Shown here: positions 41,743-45,136 of the stretch, one piece after another
Numbering within the stretch: the stretch's first letter is position 1
Layout of the letters: each line of letters begins with the position of its first letter
From: Planctomycetaceae bacterium
GTDB lineage: Bacteria; Planctomycetota; Planctomycetia; Planctomycetales; Planctomycetaceae
DNA: 45,136 nt
Reading direction: 5' to 3'
NCBI GenBank assembly: GCA_016795145.1
Contig: JAEUII010000343.1
Span: 1-45,136, forward strand
Program-made: the position numbers and the translations under genes
Notes under the pieces: generated by a model
Database searches by the model: none
What the model saw: the letters and a program-made list of their open reading frames with translations, nothing else
What the model was told of the DNA's origin: nothing

Positions 41743-42687
41743 CTAGCGAATGCGAGGAACCGGAGTTTCTGTCTTCTGTTCTGGCTGTGGTTCATTCGCA
41801 GCTTCACGAACATTCGTTTCTGCAACGGTGACCAGAGCCTTTGCCTGAGCAATCTGGCCAGGCTGGAAGAAGTACTCGACACCGTGGATACCACGATGAT
41901 TCTTGTTCGCGAGTTCTTCCCAGGTCATGTTGTCAGTGCGAGTCCAGATCGCTGCCTGAGCAGCCTTCTGGTCCATTCGGCCTGAACCGATCATTCGAAT
42001 CAGTTCTGCAAGAACCGGGTCCTGAGTGTAATCAGAAACCTTAACCATCTTGTATTCAACGCGAGGGTTCGGATCAGCCTTGCCATGATTCAGGCATGCT
42101 GAAACATAAGGAACCTTCACTGTGCGTTCTGGAGGAATCGAGAAGAAACCGGCTGAGCCTGGCTTCACTTCTGGAGGAACGGAACCGAATCCGCCGCCAC
42201 CGAGTCCACCGCCGCCCAAACCACCACCACCAAGTCCGCCGCCACCCTGACCACCACCGAATCCGCCGCCCTGATTCTGGTTGCCGCCACCGCCCTGCTG
42301 GCCACCACCCTGACCAAGACCACCGCCAAGGCCGCCACCACCAAAACCACCACCACCCATGCCGCCAAGACCCAGCTGCTTCAGCACCTGAACCGTGACG
42401 AAGGATTCTGGCAGATCCACAGTCAGTGGCTGATCTGTTGTATTTGTCAGAAGAATGAACCCACCGTTCGGGTCATTCGCAATCACTTTGGATTCAACAC
42501 GGCCGTCTTCCATCGCCTGGAAGAGTTCGACTCGCTCTGCTGATGGGTCGAACTTTGGGTTCGTGATGACAGGCTTTCGGCTCTTGGAACGAGAATCTGC
42601 CTGCCCGGCCGATGGCACCAGCAAGGCAACTGCAGCCAGCGCGAAAGCACTGACAGCAAGACGAAACGCTGACCGGGAGAGAATCAT
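41743..42687 (-). CDS. Secreted Gly-rich protein of unknown function
   Basis: The start is ATG 42687, with AGGAG 6-7 nt upstream and a signal peptide (SAFRLAVSAFALAAVALLVP, cut after ~30, GQA-DS). 314 residues. An N-terminal beta-rich part (VIANDPNGGFILLTNTTDQP) leads to a Gly-rich repeat at ~106-168 built from GLGGGG/FGGGG units with some Gln and Asn. The C-terminal part has KVPYVSACLNHGKADPNPRV and a helical WTRTDNMTWEELANKNHRGI. The Cys-Leu-Asn-His-Gly-Lys patch looks like a conserved module but I cannot name its family. It is an exported envelope protein; the Gly-rich arm is probably a flexible linker. Confidence 0.72.
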   Translation of the reverse strand: MILSRSAFRLAVSAFALAAVALLVPSAGQADSRSKSRKPVITNPKFDPSAERVELFQAMEDGRVESKVIANDPNGGFILLTNTTDQPLTVDLPESFVTVQVLKQLGLGGMGGGGFGGGGLGGGLGQGGGQQGGGGNQNQGGGFGGGQGGGGLGGGGLGGGGLGGGGFGSVPPEVKPGSAGFFSIPPERTVKVPYVSACLNHGKADPNPRVEYKMVKVSDYTQDPVLAELIRMIGSGRMDQKAAQAAIWTRTDNMTWEELANKNHRGIHGVEYFFQPGQIAQAKALVTVAETNVREAANEPQPEQKTETPVPRIR

Positions 42688-44356
<1,669 letters not shown>

Positions 44357-44402
44357 CCGCCCTCTGCCTGCTGTCCTCACAACGATCACTCGTTTCCACA
44401 TT

Positions 44403-44440
44403 CAAGCCGCTGGGCCGCAAACCCGAGCGGCTTGTTTGTT
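44403..44440 (+). terminator. Rho-independent terminator after obg
   Basis: CAAGCCGCT (44403-44411) pairs with AGCGGCTTG (44426-44434), followed by TTTGTT. Confidence 0.8.
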
Positions 44441-44541
44441 GTCGCAGGCAGCCGTGACTAAACTCTGAGGCACCAGTCACCATCGGTGTTCATGGCACCG
44501 CATTCACGTTCACTGTTATGGATCGTTCCGGAGATTGACGC

Positions 44542-45136
44542 GTGGTCAGAATTGGCATCATCGGCATCGGCTTCATGGGGTACACACACTTTGAAGGTGC
44601 TCGGGACCTGACGAATGCGAAAGTCACTGCAATCGCCACTCGAGATGCGAAGAAGCTGGCTGGTGACTGGACCTCGATTCAGGGGAATTTTGGTCCTCCG
44701 GGCGGTCATGTCGACACATCGTCGCTCGGCAAGTACGCCGACTATCGCGATCTGATTGCCGACCCCAACGTGGACCTCGTCGATGTCTGCCTTCCCACCG
44801 ACAAACACTTTGATGTTGTGATGGAGTCACTGGAGGCCGGAAAACCAACGCTCGTTGAAAAGCCGATTTCCGTACAGCTTCCGGAAGCGGAAGCGATGGT
44901 CAAAAAGGCCCGAGAAAAGAACGTGCCTCTCTTCGTGGCTCACGTGCTGCCGTTCTTCCCGGAATTCCGTTTCGCCGCCGAACTGATCCAGAAACAAACC
45001 TACGGAAAGCTTCTGGCCGGACATTTCAAACGAGTCATCTGCAAGCCGGAGTGGTCCAGTGATATGTCCGACTTCCGCAAGCTTGGCGGCTGGGGAATCG
45101 ACCTGCACATTCACGACAACCATTTCATTGCTCATG
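44542..45136 (+). CDS. Gfo/Idh/MocA family oxidoreductase, 3' end cut by window edge
   Basis: Starts at GTG 44542 with GGAG ~9 nt upstream and is open for 198 codons to the window end. The N-terminal Rossmann motif is RIGIIGIGFMGYTHFEGARD. VDVCLPTDKHFD and the family signature VEKPIS (the EKP lysine) follow, then GGWGIDLHIHDNHFIAH, the start of the C-terminal substrate domain. Members are NAD(P)-dependent sugar or inositol dehydrogenases and are highly expanded in planctomycetes. No signal peptide is seen, so it is cytoplasmic. The specific substrate cannot be read from the visible part. Confidence 0.87.
   Translation, partial: MVRIGIIGIGFMGYTHFEGARDLTNAKVTAIATRDAKKLAGDWTSIQGNFGPPGGHVDTSSLGKYADYRDLIADPNVDLVDVCLPTDKHFDVVMESLEAGKPTLVEKPISVQLPEAEAMVKKAREKNVPLFVAHVLPFFPEFRFAAELIQKQTYGKLLAGHFKRVICKPEWSSDMSDFRKLGGWGIDLHIHDNHFIAH

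Overview
The window looks like a planctomycete chromosome, probably from the Planctomycetaceae or Fuerstiella-like lineages. This is inferred from gene content: an ECF sigma factor coupled to a Ser/Thr kinase and a CHAT-TPR protein, an SHD1-domain secreted protein, a GT41 (SPINDLY/OGT-type) glycosyltransferase, many secreted or lipoproteins unique in style to that phylum, long repeat-bearing intergenic gaps, and moderate GC. No rRNA, tRNA, CRISPR array, transposase or phage gene was seen.

Layout, left to right. (1) 1-2.4 kb, minus strand: a decayed polymorphic-toxin corner with an orphan HINT plus HNH nuclease cassette, a SUKH-type immunity gene whose ATG overlaps the toxin stop, a gene fragment, and a second SUKH gene cut by the window edge. 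(2) 2.4-3.6 kb: a secreted FG-GAP/VCBS protein. (3) 3.9-9.1 kb: a tightly coupled three-gene operon of ECF sigma factor, membrane Ser/Thr kinase with a DUF4384-like tail, and TPR-CHAT protease-like protein. (4) 9.1-10.0 kb: a non-coding repeat field with two ~210-bp copies at a 246-bp period. (5) 10.0-11.4 kb: a small lipoprotein and a secreted protein with two YHS/TRASH-like Cys motifs. (6) 11.4-16.4 kb, minus strand: a MotA/TolQ/ExbB-like channel protein with two large single-span coiled-coil partners, two of the genes overlapping by ATGA. (7) 17-22.4 kb: a BON-domain protein, a DUF2007 plus zinc-ribbon protein, an orphan Pycsar-type membrane effector homologue, an unknown protein and an SHD1 protein.

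(8) 22.6-30.6 kb is a sugar/protein-glycosylation island: N-acetylneuraminate lyase-like aldolase, TPR-GT41 transferase, unknown protein, DegT-family PLP aminotransferase, TylF-like methyltransferase and a second SAM methyltransferase. The middle genes overlap one another. A saccharopine-dehydrogenase-family gene follows. (9) 31-36.1 kb: a thioredoxin-trypsin fusion and a hybrid histidine kinase (cache-like sensor, HisKA, HATPase, two REC, HPt). (10) 36.5-39 kb: a TPR lipoprotein and a membrane-anchored vWA protein 2 nt apart. (11) 39-41.6 kb: a divergent pair of flavin monooxygenase (BVMO-like) and alpha/beta hydrolase. (12) 41.7-45.1 kb: a Gly-rich secreted protein (minus), a repeat-bearing gap, the Obg GTPase and the start of a Gfo/Idh/MocA oxidoreductase that runs off the right edge.

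The strongest candidates for undescribed systems are the sigma-kinase-CHAT operon, the GT41/aminotransferase/methyltransferase island and the ExbB-like triad. All functions are read from motifs in the translated sequence; no database search was made.
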